Shown here piece after piece: positions 43,620 to 51,405 of a stretch of 52,763 bases of DNA. Position 1 is the stretch's first letter, and each line of letters begins with the position of its first letter. Position numbers and translations under genes: made by a program. The DNA is taken from the NCBI GenBank assembly GCA_022759145.1, contig JAEMPV010000069.1, positions 1 through 52,763 on the forward strand, written 5' to 3'. The DNA comes from Caldisericum sp. Its GTDB lineage: Bacteria; Caldisericota; Caldisericia; Caldisericales; Caldisericaceae. Below the pieces are notes generated by a model. That model made no database searches. It saw nothing but the letters and a program-made list of their open reading frames with translations, and was not told where the DNA came from.

Positions 43620-44336
43620 CTATCTAACGACGGGATAACTAATCTTCCTTCTCTTGCTTGATGGGATGATATTCCACCAAACCCATATTAAAAACTGTTT
43701 CAAATATCCAACTTTGTCAAATCTTCTTGTTGAAGTAAATACATTGTTTGTCCACATATAGTAAAATTTTCCAAATTTTTTTGATTGTTTTATAAGCGTA
43801 AGGTCTTCGTTAAATGTTAATGTTTCGTCGAATTTAATTCTTTCGAAAATATCCTTTCTTACAATCTGAATAGACATTGAACTCTCACTTACCCATCTTC
43901 CAAAATTATAAAAAGAAAACCAGGCTTTTGCTTTAAAAGAGTTATCGAGAGGTCTAAGCGATGTTGCGATTATAACAAGGTTGTCGTTCTTTGTAATTAT
44001 TTCTTCTAATTCTTTCAAGAAATCTTTTTTAAGGTGTGTATCTGCGTCAAGGAAAATTAGCCACTCTGATTCATCTGAAGCAAGGCTTGCCCCAACATTT
44101 TTTGCATAAGAGACGCCGTTTCTATCAAGTTTGATCGTCTTTAAAGGAAGGGTTGTATTTTGCTTAAATTCACTTACTAAGGCGAATGTTTGATCAATTG
44201 AACCGTTTTCAACAACAATAACTTCAAATCTATCTTTAGGGTATTCAAGTCCTTCTAAAGTTTTCAGGGTTTGTAAGATATAATTTTCTTCGTTATGAGC
44301 AGGTATTATTATTGAAAAGAACAAATGCTTTTCCAT
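43620..44336 (-). CDS. GT2-family glycosyltransferase
   Basis: This 238-residue protein has the GT-A fold motifs of family 2: FSIIIPAHNEENYILQTLKTL, VIVVENGSIDQT, YAKNVGASLA, and the DxD-like FLDADTHLKKDFL. A C-terminal TFNEDLTLIKQSKKFG corresponds to the ED acceptor motif. It has no clear membrane helices. Substrates are unknown. Its stop codon directly abuts the M23 peptidase stop, with no terminator between. TATAAT lies 8 bases before its ATG. Confidence 0.88.
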   Translation of the reverse strand: MEKHLFFSIIIPAHNEENYILQTLKTLEGLEYPKDRFEVIVVENGSIDQTFALVSEFKQNTTLPLKTIKLDRNGVSYAKNVGASLASDESEWLIFLDADTHLKKDFLKELEEIITKNDNLVIIATSLRPLDNSFKAKAWFSFYNFGRWVSESSMSIQIVRKDIFERIKFDETLTFNEDLTLIKQSKKFGKFYYMWTNNVFTSTRRFDKVGYLKQFLIWVWWNIIPSSKRRKISYPVVR

Positions 44337-44344
44337 TTCTCCCT

Positions 44345-44350
44345 ATTATA
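44345..44350 (-). promoter_or_regulatory. -10 element close to the GT2 start codon
   Basis: On the minus strand TATAAT is followed by AGGGAGAA and then the ATG at 44336. The 8-base gap puts the transcript start near the ATG, so the GGGAG stretch would lie largely upstream of the RNA 5' end and might not be used. Confidence 0.5.
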
Positions 44351-44384
44351 ACGAATATTTAATAAAAGCAGAAAACTTTTTAAA

Positions 44385-44412
44385 TTGACTATATTGAAAT
44401 TTTTGATAAAAT
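44385..44412 (+). promoter_or_regulatory. Promoter of the omega-like/coaBC/metK/priA run
   Basis: TTGACT (44385-44390), a 16-base spacer and TAAAAT (44407-44412) precede the small gene at 44467. The leader is about 48 bases and ends in AGAGGTGA. This is among the best -35/-10 pairs in the window. Confidence 0.65.
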
Positions 44413-44466
44413 ATTTTTACGCCGTAGATAATTTGAGATATTTTTAATTTAAAAGAGGTGAAAGAT

Positions 44467-44664
44467 ATGCAAGATTCAGAAATGTACATAAGGCTTTTAA
44501 AAGAAGTTATTGATAACAAATACAGGTTAATACAAGTCCTTATTGATGAAGGGCAGAAGTTGTACAAGTTAAATCCTACAGTGTATAACCCATTTTATGC
44601 AGCAGACTTTATTCGGAAAGTACAAGAATATCTTCTGAATAAGGAGAGCGAAAATAGAGAATAA
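44467..44664 (+). CDS. Small protein, possibly RNA polymerase omega subunit
   Basis: This 65-residue protein reads QDSEMYIRLLKEVIDNKYRL and onward, without cysteine or membrane helix. Omega subunits are small, contain a (D/N)xKY-L stretch, and often lie just before coaBC and priA. The DNKYRLIQVLIDEGQKLY segment and the position fit, but the usual Ala-Arg-Arg-Ala run of omega is missing. I therefore treat omega as a possibility only. The ATG 44467 follows AGAGGTGA. Its end overlaps coaBC by 11 bases. Confidence 0.7.
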   Translation: MQDSEMYIRLLKEVIDNKYRLIQVLIDEGQKLYKLNPTVYNPFYAADFIRKVQEYLLNKESENRE

Positions 44665-45817
44665 AGTTCTTCTTGCTGTAACAGGTGGCGTTGCAGCATA
44701 TAAATCTTTAGAACTTCTAAGGCTCCTTGTAAAGAGAGGATTAAAAGTAAAGGTAGTCATAACAAGGGGCGGAGAAAAGTTTGTTGCTCCTTTTTCCTTT
44801 TTGTCATTAGGTGCTGAAGAAGTTTTTACTGACGATGATCAGTTTTCTGTTGTTGAAGGCTCTTCTATACATCTTTATCTATCAAGGTGGGCTGATGTAA
44901 TTGCGGTAGTGCCTGCAACGGCTGATTTTATCGCAAAGGCAACTTCCGGTATTTCCGACAGTTTACTTCTCACAATACTCCTTGCTTCAAAAAAACCAAT
45001 TCTTATTGCCCCTTCTATGAATGAGAATATGTTTTTGCATCCTGTAACTCAAAAAAACATCGAGACCTTGAAGTCCTATGGCTACAGGATTATAGAACCA
45101 GACGAAGGATTTTTAGCCGACCTTGCTAAGGGTAAAGGTAGGTTAAAGGAGCCAGAATATATTTTAGAAGAAATACTTGTTGAATTATCTCCTAAAAAAT
45201 TAAGTGGCTTAAGAGTTCTTGTTACTTGTGGAGCAACAAGGGAATTTATAGACCCTGTAAGATTTATCACGAATGGCTCATCGGGCAAAATGGGTATTGC
45301 TTTTGCTAAGGTTGCAAGAAGGTTTGGGGCTTCTGTTACTCTTATAGCGGCAAATGTTAATGAAAATTTGCCAGGTGGTGTAAAAATTGTAAGAGCAGTA
45401 ACAACCGAAGATCTATATAATAGGGTCTTAGAAGAGTTAGAAAATGCTGACTTGCTTGTAATGGCTGCCGCACCTTCAGACTATAAACCAAAAGAATTTA
45501 ATGAAAACAAACTTCCCAAACTCGATACTCTTAATCTTGAACTTGTTTCGACCGTTGATGTTTTAAAAGAGGCATCAAAATACAAAGGTAGTAAGATTTT
45601 TGTTGGTTTTGCACTTCAAACTGATAACCTTATTGAAAATGCAAAAAGGAAGTTAGAAGAAAAGAACCTTGATTATATTGTTGCAAATGATACTTCGAAT
45701 ATTGGGGGTTATTACGGTAAAATTGTACTAATCGATAGGAATGGTATTTTAGGTGAATTTGAAGGAGATAAAGAAAGTATAGCAGAATTTGTGCTTTCTA
45801 AGATATTTAAATTTTAA
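44654..45817 (+). CDS. coaBC: Bifunctional phosphopantothenoylcysteine decarboxylase/synthase, apparent ATA start
   Basis: From codon 2 the protein reads ENKVLLAVTGGVAAYKSLELL, the normal CoaC flavin-domain start. HLYLSRWADVIAVVPATADFIAKATSGISD and APSMNENMF follow. The CoaB domain starts at about residue 185 with LRVLVTCGATREFIDPVRFITNGSSGKMG and contains KLPKLDTL and NDTSNIGG. It makes 4'-phosphopantetheine for coenzyme A. No ATG, GTG or TTG lies in frame between an upstream TGA (44636-44638) and the conserved core. The ATA at 44654 is 7 bases after AAGGAG and is the best start. The first TTG (44801) would delete about 49 conserved residues. Confidence 0.93.
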   Translation: MENKVLLAVTGGVAAYKSLELLRLLVKRGLKVKVVITRGGEKFVAPFSFLSLGAEEVFTDDDQFSVVEGSSIHLYLSRWADVIAVVPATADFIAKATSGISDSLLLTILLASKKPILIAPSMNENMFLHPVTQKNIETLKSYGYRIIEPDEGFLADLAKGKGRLKEPEYILEEILVELSPKKLSGLRVLVTCGATREFIDPVRFITNGSSGKMGIAFAKVARRFGASVTLIAANVNENLPGGVKIVRAVTTEDLYNRVLEELENADLLVMAAAPSDYKPKEFNENKLPKLDTLNLELVSTVDVLKEASKYKGSKIFVGFALQTDNLIENAKRKLEEKNLDYIVANDTSNIGGYYGKIVLIDRNGILGEFEGDKESIAEFVLSKIFKF

Positions 45818-45833
45818 TTTAAGGAGGTTAAAG

Positions 45834-47021
45834 ATGGTTAGAAATGAAAAAAAGAGATTCGTAACAACTGAGTCAGTTGCTGAAGGTCATCCAGACAAAC
45901 TTGCAGACCAAATTTCAGACAAAATTTTAGACGAAATAATAAAGCAAGATCCTCAAGGGCGTGTTGCCTGCGAAACCTATGTTACCCATGGTCTTATTAT
46001 TGTGGGCGGAGAAATCACAACTCACGCATGGGTTGATATATCAGAAATTACGCGTGAAACCGTGAAAGAGGTGGGTTATACTTCTCCAAGGTATGGCTTT
46101 GATTATAGGACTTGCGCAGTCCTTAATGCGGTTGGAAGGCAATCTCCTGACATTGCTCGTGGTGTTGATAGAGGCGGTGCAGGAGACCAGGGTATTATGT
46201 ATGGCTATGCAATTGATGAAACACCTCAACTTATGCCTCTTCCCATTGTTTTAGCGCACGGTCTCACACAAAGACTAGCAAATGTTAGAAAATCAGGCGA
46301 ACCTAAAAATCTTGCACCATATTTAGGACCCGATGGTAAAGCACAGGTCACTCTTAAATACGAAGAAGGTAAAGCAATAGAGGTAACAGATGTTGTAATC
46401 TCAACACAACACACAGAAGAACTATTAGACCCAAAAACTGACGAGATGAGCGATGAGGCAAGACATATCATTATAGAGCATATTGCAAAACAGGTTATCC
46501 CGCCACATCTTCTTACACCAAATACACGATATCATATAAACCCAACAGGTAAATTTGTGGTTGGTGGTCCTCAATCCGATACAGGAATGACAGGGAGAAA
46601 ACTTGAAGTTGACACATACGGCGGTCTTGCTCCTCATGGTGGTGGCGCCTTCTCGGGTAAAGACCCGACAAAAGTTGATAGATCTGCAACTTATATGATG
46701 CGTTATCTTGCTAAGAATGTAGTAAAAGCAGGCATTGCAAAAGAGTGCCTCATACAGGTTGCTTATGTCATTGGGGAAACCCAGCCTGTCTCATTTATGG
46801 TTGATACCTTTGGTACAGGCATTGTTCCTGATTCAGAAATTGAAAAAGCGCTCATTAAACTTGTTGACCTTTCTCCACTTGGCATCATAAAACACCTTGA
46901 CTTAAGGCGTCCCATTTTCCAGAAAACTGCTTCCTACGGACACTTTGGCCGTGAAGAGCCAGAATTTACCTGGGAGAAAACAGATTTAGTCGATGCGCTT
47001 AAAACCGAACTAAAAATATAA
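45834..47021 (+). CDS. metK: S-adenosylmethionine synthase
   Basis: This 395-residue protein has the MetK motifs VTTESVAEGHPDKLADQISD, THGLIIVGGEI, DRGGAGDQGIMYGYA, FVVGGPQSDTGMTGRK, YGGLAPHGGGAFSGKDPTKVDRSATYMMRY and FGREEPEFTWEKTD. It makes S-adenosylmethionine from methionine and ATP. The ATG at 45834 follows AAGGAGG. The 16-base gap after coaBC is too short for a SAM riboswitch, and none is seen. priA begins directly after its stop. Confidence 0.98.
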   Translation: MVRNEKKRFVTTESVAEGHPDKLADQISDKILDEIIKQDPQGRVACETYVTHGLIIVGGEITTHAWVDISEITRETVKEVGYTSPRYGFDYRTCAVLNAVGRQSPDIARGVDRGGAGDQGIMYGYAIDETPQLMPLPIVLAHGLTQRLANVRKSGEPKNLAPYLGPDGKAQVTLKYEEGKAIEVTDVVISTQHTEELLDPKTDEMSDEARHIIIEHIAKQVIPPHLLTPNTRYHINPTGKFVVGGPQSDTGMTGRKLEVDTYGGLAPHGGGAFSGKDPTKVDRSATYMMRYLAKNVVKAGIAKECLIQVAYVIGETQPVSFMVDTFGTGIVPDSEIEKALIKLVDLSPLGIIKHLDLRRPIFQKTASYGHFGREEPEFTWEKTDLVDALKTELKI

Positions 47022-49268
47022 ATGAGTAAGTTCTTGGGGGTCGCAATAGAAGATGCATATCTTCCTTACGATTTGCTCTTCTATGAGGCCCCCGATTCTT
47101 TAGAAGTAAATATTGGATCAAGAGTCTTAGTCCCCTTAGGTAAAAATAATAAGCCAAAACTTGCATATGTCTTAACAATATCTAATGAATTGCCGGACTC
47201 TGTAAAAAGTGAAGAAATAAAAAGTATAATTGAAGTTGTTGAAAAAAACCTCTTTTCTTTAAGTATTGCCTTACTTTTTCGATTTGTATCGCAAACATTC
47301 CTTATCCCTATACATAGCCTTTTAAATAAAATTTACGGGACATATACCGAAGGAGAGTTAACCCCTATTATAAAAGTTGTGGATCCTTATGCTTTATCAA
47401 ATTTTAAAAATTCGTTACATTCAGAAAAAAGAAAATTGATTTGTGATATTCTTATTGAAAATTCCAACATTACGCTTGAAAGATTAAAGCAAAAATCAAA
47501 AACAAAAATTGAATATCTAAAGAATTTTTTGAGAGAGCTTGAAAAGAAAAATCTCGTTGGACTTTCGTATAAGATTCCATACTCTTCAAATAAACTGCTT
47601 ACGATTGACAATTTTGAGTTATTTGAGAATATAATTCATAAAAAGGGCACAAAAAAGTCAGTGAGGGATTTATTACTTAGAATTCAAAAGAACAATGCCC
47701 TTCATTACAATGACGCAATATATAAGATTAGAGATGGGCTTGCGATAGTAGAAGAACTTTTGAAAGAGGGCGTTATAAAAGAGGTTGAGGAAAGTAATGC
47801 CGAACCTAAATTAAACACTTCAGCAAAAAGGCTTATTATTGATGGGGGAAGTTTAAAAGAAAGAATTTCTTACATTTCGAAAATTCTAAAAAATGATCTT
47901 AATGAAAATGGTGTTGCACTGATTATAGTTAACGAAAATTCTCTTGTAAGAATTTTAAGCGAATTGTATAAGGAAGAATTCCCAGGGGTTGTTTTTGGAA
48001 GTGTTAACAAGGAAAAAAATGAAATCAAAAGGCAGTTGCGATTAGGCAAGCGCATAATAATTTCTACACCTTTTTCTCTTTTTGTGGATATTCCCAACCT
48101 TCAATTCCTGATAGTTGAAGATGCTTCTTCAAAATACCATATTCCTCATGAGTTTCTTCCATTTGACACAAGAATTGTCTCTTACAAGAAAAGCGAACTT
48201 GAAAACATTTCTCTTATTCTATCCACCTATTCTCTCGATGATACTATGTATTTTTTTCATAAAGAAAAGAGTTTTGAATTAGTGAATCTGAAAGACCTTA
48301 AGAATCAAAATAAAAGGATTATTGATATGCGCAGGGAGGCAAAATCCGAAGCATTATCACCTCTTACATCGTATCTCGAAAGCAAAATAAGAAAAGCACT
48401 TTTGGAAGAGAAGAATGTTGCACTTATTCTTAATAGAAAGCCTTATTCCACGCTTATTGTTTGCACAGAGTGCGGGTATGTGCACAGGTGTCCAGTTTGT
48501 GAAAGTCCTTTATTTTTTGATAAAGAAAAAAACATCTTATTCTGTTCAACCTGCGGGCATGAGGAAGAGCCTATTGAAAGTTGTCCGCGTTGCGGAAGCC
48601 TGTCTCTTCTTTATCTTGGATACGGCATTCAAAAACTGTCTTATTCCTTAAAGTCTTCTTTTAAGGAAGCGAATCTCATTATTATAGAAAGTGGAGAAGA
48701 GACCATCTATGATTCAACTAAGTTTAAAAAGACTATTTTCTTAGGCACAGAGGCGATTTTTTCACATTTGAAGTTCGATGATGTTGCACTTGTTGCATTC
48801 GTTAGCGCAGATACTTTCTTGAATGGAGATGAATTTAATACATCATTTGAAGCCTTTAAATATTTAAGGCAATCTGCATTTGAAATATTCCCCAGGGATA
48901 TTTTTATCCAGACTTACGAAAAAGATAATTATATACTTGAAAACTTTAAAAAGGATAATGAACTTGGATTTATCAAAACCGAATTATCATTTAGATATGA
49001 ATTATATTACCCGCCATTTGCCTATTTATATGAAATTAGATTTAGTGAGCGGATTGATAGGGGCTTATTAAAACTTGATGATCCTGATGCAAAAGTTTAC
49101 GGACCTGCTGAGAGAATAGAGGATGGCAAAAAGTTCTATGAGATTAGTATAAGAACAAAATTAAAGCCAAAAGAATTTTACAATAGTTTAAGTGAGGTTA
49201 ATCAAAAGAGAATTAGATCTTTAAGAGTCTATCCTGCACCATCAATTGTAGATTACAAAGACTTTTGA
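47022..49268 (+). CDS. priA: Primosomal protein PriA homologue with degenerate helicase motifs
   Basis: This 748-residue protein has a PriA-like 3' DNA-binding start (GVAIEDAYLPYDLLFY, GSRVLVPLG), a winged-helix region, and the full zinc domain with eight cysteines between residues 481 and 524 (four CxxC pairs). The helicase motifs are decayed. The Walker A site is replaced by IIDGGSLKER (about 272-281), DEEH by EDAS (366-369), and the arginine-finger GRAGR block is absent. It probably cannot hydrolyse ATP. It may still recognise stalled forks and recruit proteins, as proposed for actinobacterial PriA. The coaBC-metK-priA context supports its identity. Confidence 0.9.
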   Translation: MSKFLGVAIEDAYLPYDLLFYEAPDSLEVNIGSRVLVPLGKNNKPKLAYVLTISNELPDSVKSEEIKSIIEVVEKNLFSLSIALLFRFVSQTFLIPIHSLLNKIYGTYTEGELTPIIKVVDPYALSNFKNSLHSEKRKLICDILIENSNITLERLKQKSKTKIEYLKNFLRELEKKNLVGLSYKIPYSSNKLLTIDNFELFENIIHKKGTKKSVRDLLLRIQKNNALHYNDAIYKIRDGLAIVEELLKEGVIKEVEESNAEPKLNTSAKRLIIDGGSLKERISYISKILKNDLNENGVALIIVNENSLVRILSELYKEEFPGVVFGSVNKEKNEIKRQLRLGKRIIISTPFSLFVDIPNLQFLIVEDASSKYHIPHEFLPFDTRIVSYKKSELENISLILSTYSLDDTMYFFHKEKSFELVNLKDLKNQNKRIIDMRREAKSEALSPLTSYLESKIRKALLEEKNVALILNRKPYSTLIVCTECGYVHRCPVCESPLFFDKEKNILFCSTCGHEEEPIESCPRCGSLSLLYLGYGIQKLSYSLKSSFKEANLIIIESGEETIYDSTKFKKTIFLGTEAIFSHLKFDDVALVAFVSADTFLNGDEFNTSFEAFKYLRQSAFEIFPRDIFIQTYEKDNYILENFKKDNELGFIKTELSFRYELYYPPFAYLYEIRFSERIDRGLLKLDDPDAKVYGPAERIEDGKKFYEISIRTKLKPKEFYNSLSEVNQKRIRSLRVYPAPSIVDYKDF

Positions 49269-49285
49269 AATTTGATTTACTAAAA

Positions 49286-49307
49286 GAGGGGGCACATCCA
49301 CCCCCTC
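49286..49307. terminator. Bidirectional terminator between priA and htrA
   Basis: GAGGGGG and CCCCCTC form a 7-bp stem around CACATCCA between two convergent genes. The plus side is followed by GAATAACTTTTAT, and the minus side by TTTTAGTAAATC, which gives the stronger U run for htrA. Confidence 0.8.
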
Positions 49308-49316
49308 GAATAACTT

Positions 49317-50441
49317 TTATCGTGATCCAAGCACAACTTCAAAGTTCATTATCTTACCGTTTCTTGATACAGTAATATTAACCTTGTCGTTTGGCGAATA
49401 GTTTCTTATTGTTGAAATAAGGTCATCTGAAGTCTTAATTGCCTTATCATTAACTGCAGTTATAATATCGTGTTTTCTAATGCCAGCGATATATGCTGGA
49501 CTTCCTACAACTACATCTGCAACAAATGCGCCTTCTGTATATTTTATGTTATACGCATTTGCAAGTTCTTGCGTCATTGTTGTAACTTTAACTCCTAAGT
49601 AGGGCCACTTAACGCTTCCAGTTTTTAAAATGCTATCTATAACCCTTTTTGCCGTATTTGAAGAAACAGCGAATCCTAATCCCTGTGCATTTTGATATAT
49701 CATCGTGTTTATACCTATTACTTCGCCTTTAAGGTTTACAAGAGGCCCACCGCTATTCCCAGGGTTTATTGCAGCGTCTGTTTGAATGACTCCATACATT
49801 GTGCTATCGCCTGTATCTATATTCCTTTCGACTGCAGAGATCACGCCCAATGTAACAGTATGGTCTAATCCATATGGGTTTCCGATTGCAATTACGAATT
49901 CGCCAACCTTGGCTTTTGAAGAGTCTCCAAGTGTTGCTGTAGGTAAATCTGTTGCATTAATTTTTACAAGTGCAAGGTCTGATGTTGGGTCTGTTCCCAA
50001 AACCTCCCCTTTGTATGTCTTTCCGTTTGAAAGAGTTACCTCAATCTTTGTTGCGTCTGCTATTACATGGTTATTAGTTAGAATAAGCCCATCACTTCTA
50101 ATAATGACACCCGAACCTAAACCTTGCTGAGGAATAATCTGGAAAAAGAATGGATCGATAATCTGTGTAGTAGAAACAATTTTTACGACTGCAGGGGAAA
50201 TTTTATTTGCAATTTCTTCAACCTGGCTTTGTATATCTACAAGATTTGTAGGTACTTGAACAGTTGTTTGATTTGACCCTGTTTGAGTACCAATTGATTG
50301 ATTTGCAACCCATGGGAAAAGCGTTGGATTCTTAAATACTATGAAAGTTCCAAAAATTCCTCCGATAATGCTTCCAATGATGATACCTACAACAAGGTAA
50401 ACAATCCAACTTCTGTGTTCCTGGTGTTCAAATTCATCCAT
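49317..50441 (-). CDS. HtrA/DegP-like membrane-anchored serine protease
   Basis: This 374-residue protein has a membrane anchor at about residues 13-36 and a low-complexity linker. The trypsin-like domain has catalytic His125 (LTNNHVIADA), Asp155 (DPTSDLALVKI) and Ser230 (NPGNSGGPL). One PDZ domain follows (about 285-370, GSPAYIAGIRKHDIITAVND). It handles misfolded proteins outside the membrane. I use ATG 50441, which follows GGAGGTGA; an earlier in-frame ATG is 21 bases upstream, before this site. Confidence 0.95.
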   Translation of the reverse strand: MDEFEHQEHRSWIVYLVVGIIIGSIIGGIFGTFIVFKNPTLFPWVANQSIGTQTGSNQTTVQVPTNLVDIQSQVEEIANKISPAVVKIVSTTQIIDPFFFQIIPQQGLGSGVIIRSDGLILTNNHVIADATKIEVTLSNGKTYKGEVLGTDPTSDLALVKINATDLPTATLGDSSKAKVGEFVIAIGNPYGLDHTVTLGVISAVERNIDTGDSTMYGVIQTDAAINPGNSGGPLVNLKGEVIGINTMIYQNAQGLGFAVSSNTAKRVIDSILKTGSVKWPYLGVKVTTMTQELANAYNIKYTEGAFVADVVVGSPAYIAGIRKHDIITAVNDKAIKTSDDLISTIRNYSPNDKVNITVSRNGKIMNFEVVLGSR

Positions 50442-50519
50442 ATTCTCACCTCCGCTAATCAAATTATATACCCAATCGCAAAGATTTTACAGATAAATTG
50501 TGAATAAATTATGAATATG

Positions 50520-50870
50520 CTACTCTTCGAGCATCTTTTCTTTAATTTCTTTGACTGCCCTATCAATCTTAATGCGAAGGTATCCGAGGTTTACTTTCCT
50601 TGTGGAAACTACTGCAAGGAAACCGTTGCCAATAGAAGAGAAAATTATAAAATCTGTTTCTGTTTCAATAAGAACGTGTTTTACTTTCCCTGAGCCGAGT
50701 ACCTTTGCGGTTGTTACACTATTTCTGAAACTTGTTGCACACATTCCTGCAACTGCATCGGGATCAAGGTCCTGTGGAAGTTTTGCTTCAACTATTAAGC
50801 CATCTGTACTTACAACTGCAACACCTCTAACTCCTTCAATTTGTGCAAGCTCATTTAGTATGTTGTCCAT
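50520..50870 (-). CDS. Roadblock/LC7-domain protein
   Basis: This 116-residue protein is one roadblock/LC7 domain. It starts ILNELAQIEGVRGVAVVSTDGLIVEAKLP, has VLGSGKVKHVLIETETDFIIFSSIGNGFLAVVS in the middle and a final helix. Such proteins often regulate small Ras-like GTPases such as MglA. No GTPase gene is adjacent, so the partner is unknown. Its ATG lies inside the mogA end (20-base overlap). Confidence 0.9.
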   Translation of the reverse strand: MDNILNELAQIEGVRGVAVVSTDGLIVEAKLPQDLDPDAVAGMCATSFRNSVTTAKVLGSGKVKHVLIETETDFIIFSSIGNGFLAVVSTRKVNLGYLRIKIDRAVKEIKEKMLEE

Positions 50871-51360
50871 TTGTTCCTCCCCTTCCTTGCATTATTTCAA
50901 TGCAATGCGGTATTGCTTCTTTTATTACATTAAGTGATTCGATCGCTCCTTTTGGATTGCCTGGTAAATTTATTATCAGGGTATCATTCCTTATTCCAGA
51001 AATGCCCCTTGAAAGAATTGATGTCTTTACACTTTTAAAATTTTCCATTCTCATCGCTTCCGAAAAACCAGGCATTTCTTTTTGTATTACATCTCTTGTT
51101 GCTTCAGGTGTCACATCTCGCTTTGAAGGTCCTGTCCCTCCGCTTGTTAAAATTAAATCTACTTTCAGAACATCTGCATAATAAATCATTTTGTCTCTTA
51201 GAAGCTCTCTTTCATCGGGGACAATGGAAGCGTCGATTAAAATCCATCCTTCATCCTCGACGAACTTTTTCAAAAGCGGTATTGTTTCATCTTTGTTTAT
51301 GCCTGCGCTTCTTGTGTCGCTTGCAATGATTACTGCAACCTTTAGTTTATAGTCATTCAT
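50851..51360 (-). CDS. MogA/MoaB-family molybdopterin adenylyltransferase-like protein
   Basis: This 169-residue protein has the MoCF-binding fold with AVIIASDTRSAGINKDET, LILTSGGTGPSKRDVTPEATRDVI, and LIINLPGNPKGAIESL. These match MogA/MoaB enzymes that adenylate molybdopterin. No other cofactor gene is nearby, and a tungsten rather than molybdenum cofactor is possible in a thermophile. TATCAT lies 6 bases before its ATG on the minus strand, with no ribosome binding site. Confidence 0.9.
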   Translation of the reverse strand: MNDYKLKVAVIIASDTRSAGINKDETIPLLKKFVEDEGWILIDASIVPDERELLRDKMIYYADVLKVDLILTSGGTGPSKRDVTPEATRDVIQKEMPGFSEAMRMENFKSVKTSILSRGISGIRNDTLIINLPGNPKGAIESLNVIKEAIPHCIEIMQGRGGTNGQHTK

Positions 51361-51366
51361 ATATTA

Positions 51367-51393
51367 ATGATACCAAAAATTTCCAATATTCAA
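51367..51393 (-). promoter_or_regulatory. Leaderless-type promoter of mogA
   Basis: On the minus strand TTGAAT (51393-51388), a 15-base spacer and TATCAT (51372-51367) lie 6 bases before the ATG at 51360. The divergent birA -10 lies just beyond, so the whole 45-base gap between two start codons holds both promoters. Confidence 0.5.
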
Positions 51394-51394
51394 A

Positions 51395-51400
51395 TATAAT
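51395..51400 (+). promoter_or_regulatory. -10 element giving a leaderless birA message
   Basis: TATAAT ends 5 bases before the birA ATG at 51406. No ribosome binding site is present. The -35 region is poor, and a consensus hexamer would overlap the mogA promoter. Confidence 0.55.
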
Positions 51401-51405
51401 TTTGT

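Noticed and set aside
44630-44664. A +1 frameshift fusing the small omega-like protein to CoaBC
   Set aside because: No slippery codon or stop-stimulated site is present, while a well-placed AAGGAG supports separate initiation at ATA.
45818-45833. SAM riboswitch before metK
   Set aside because: The gap is only 16 bases and holds just the ribosome binding site.
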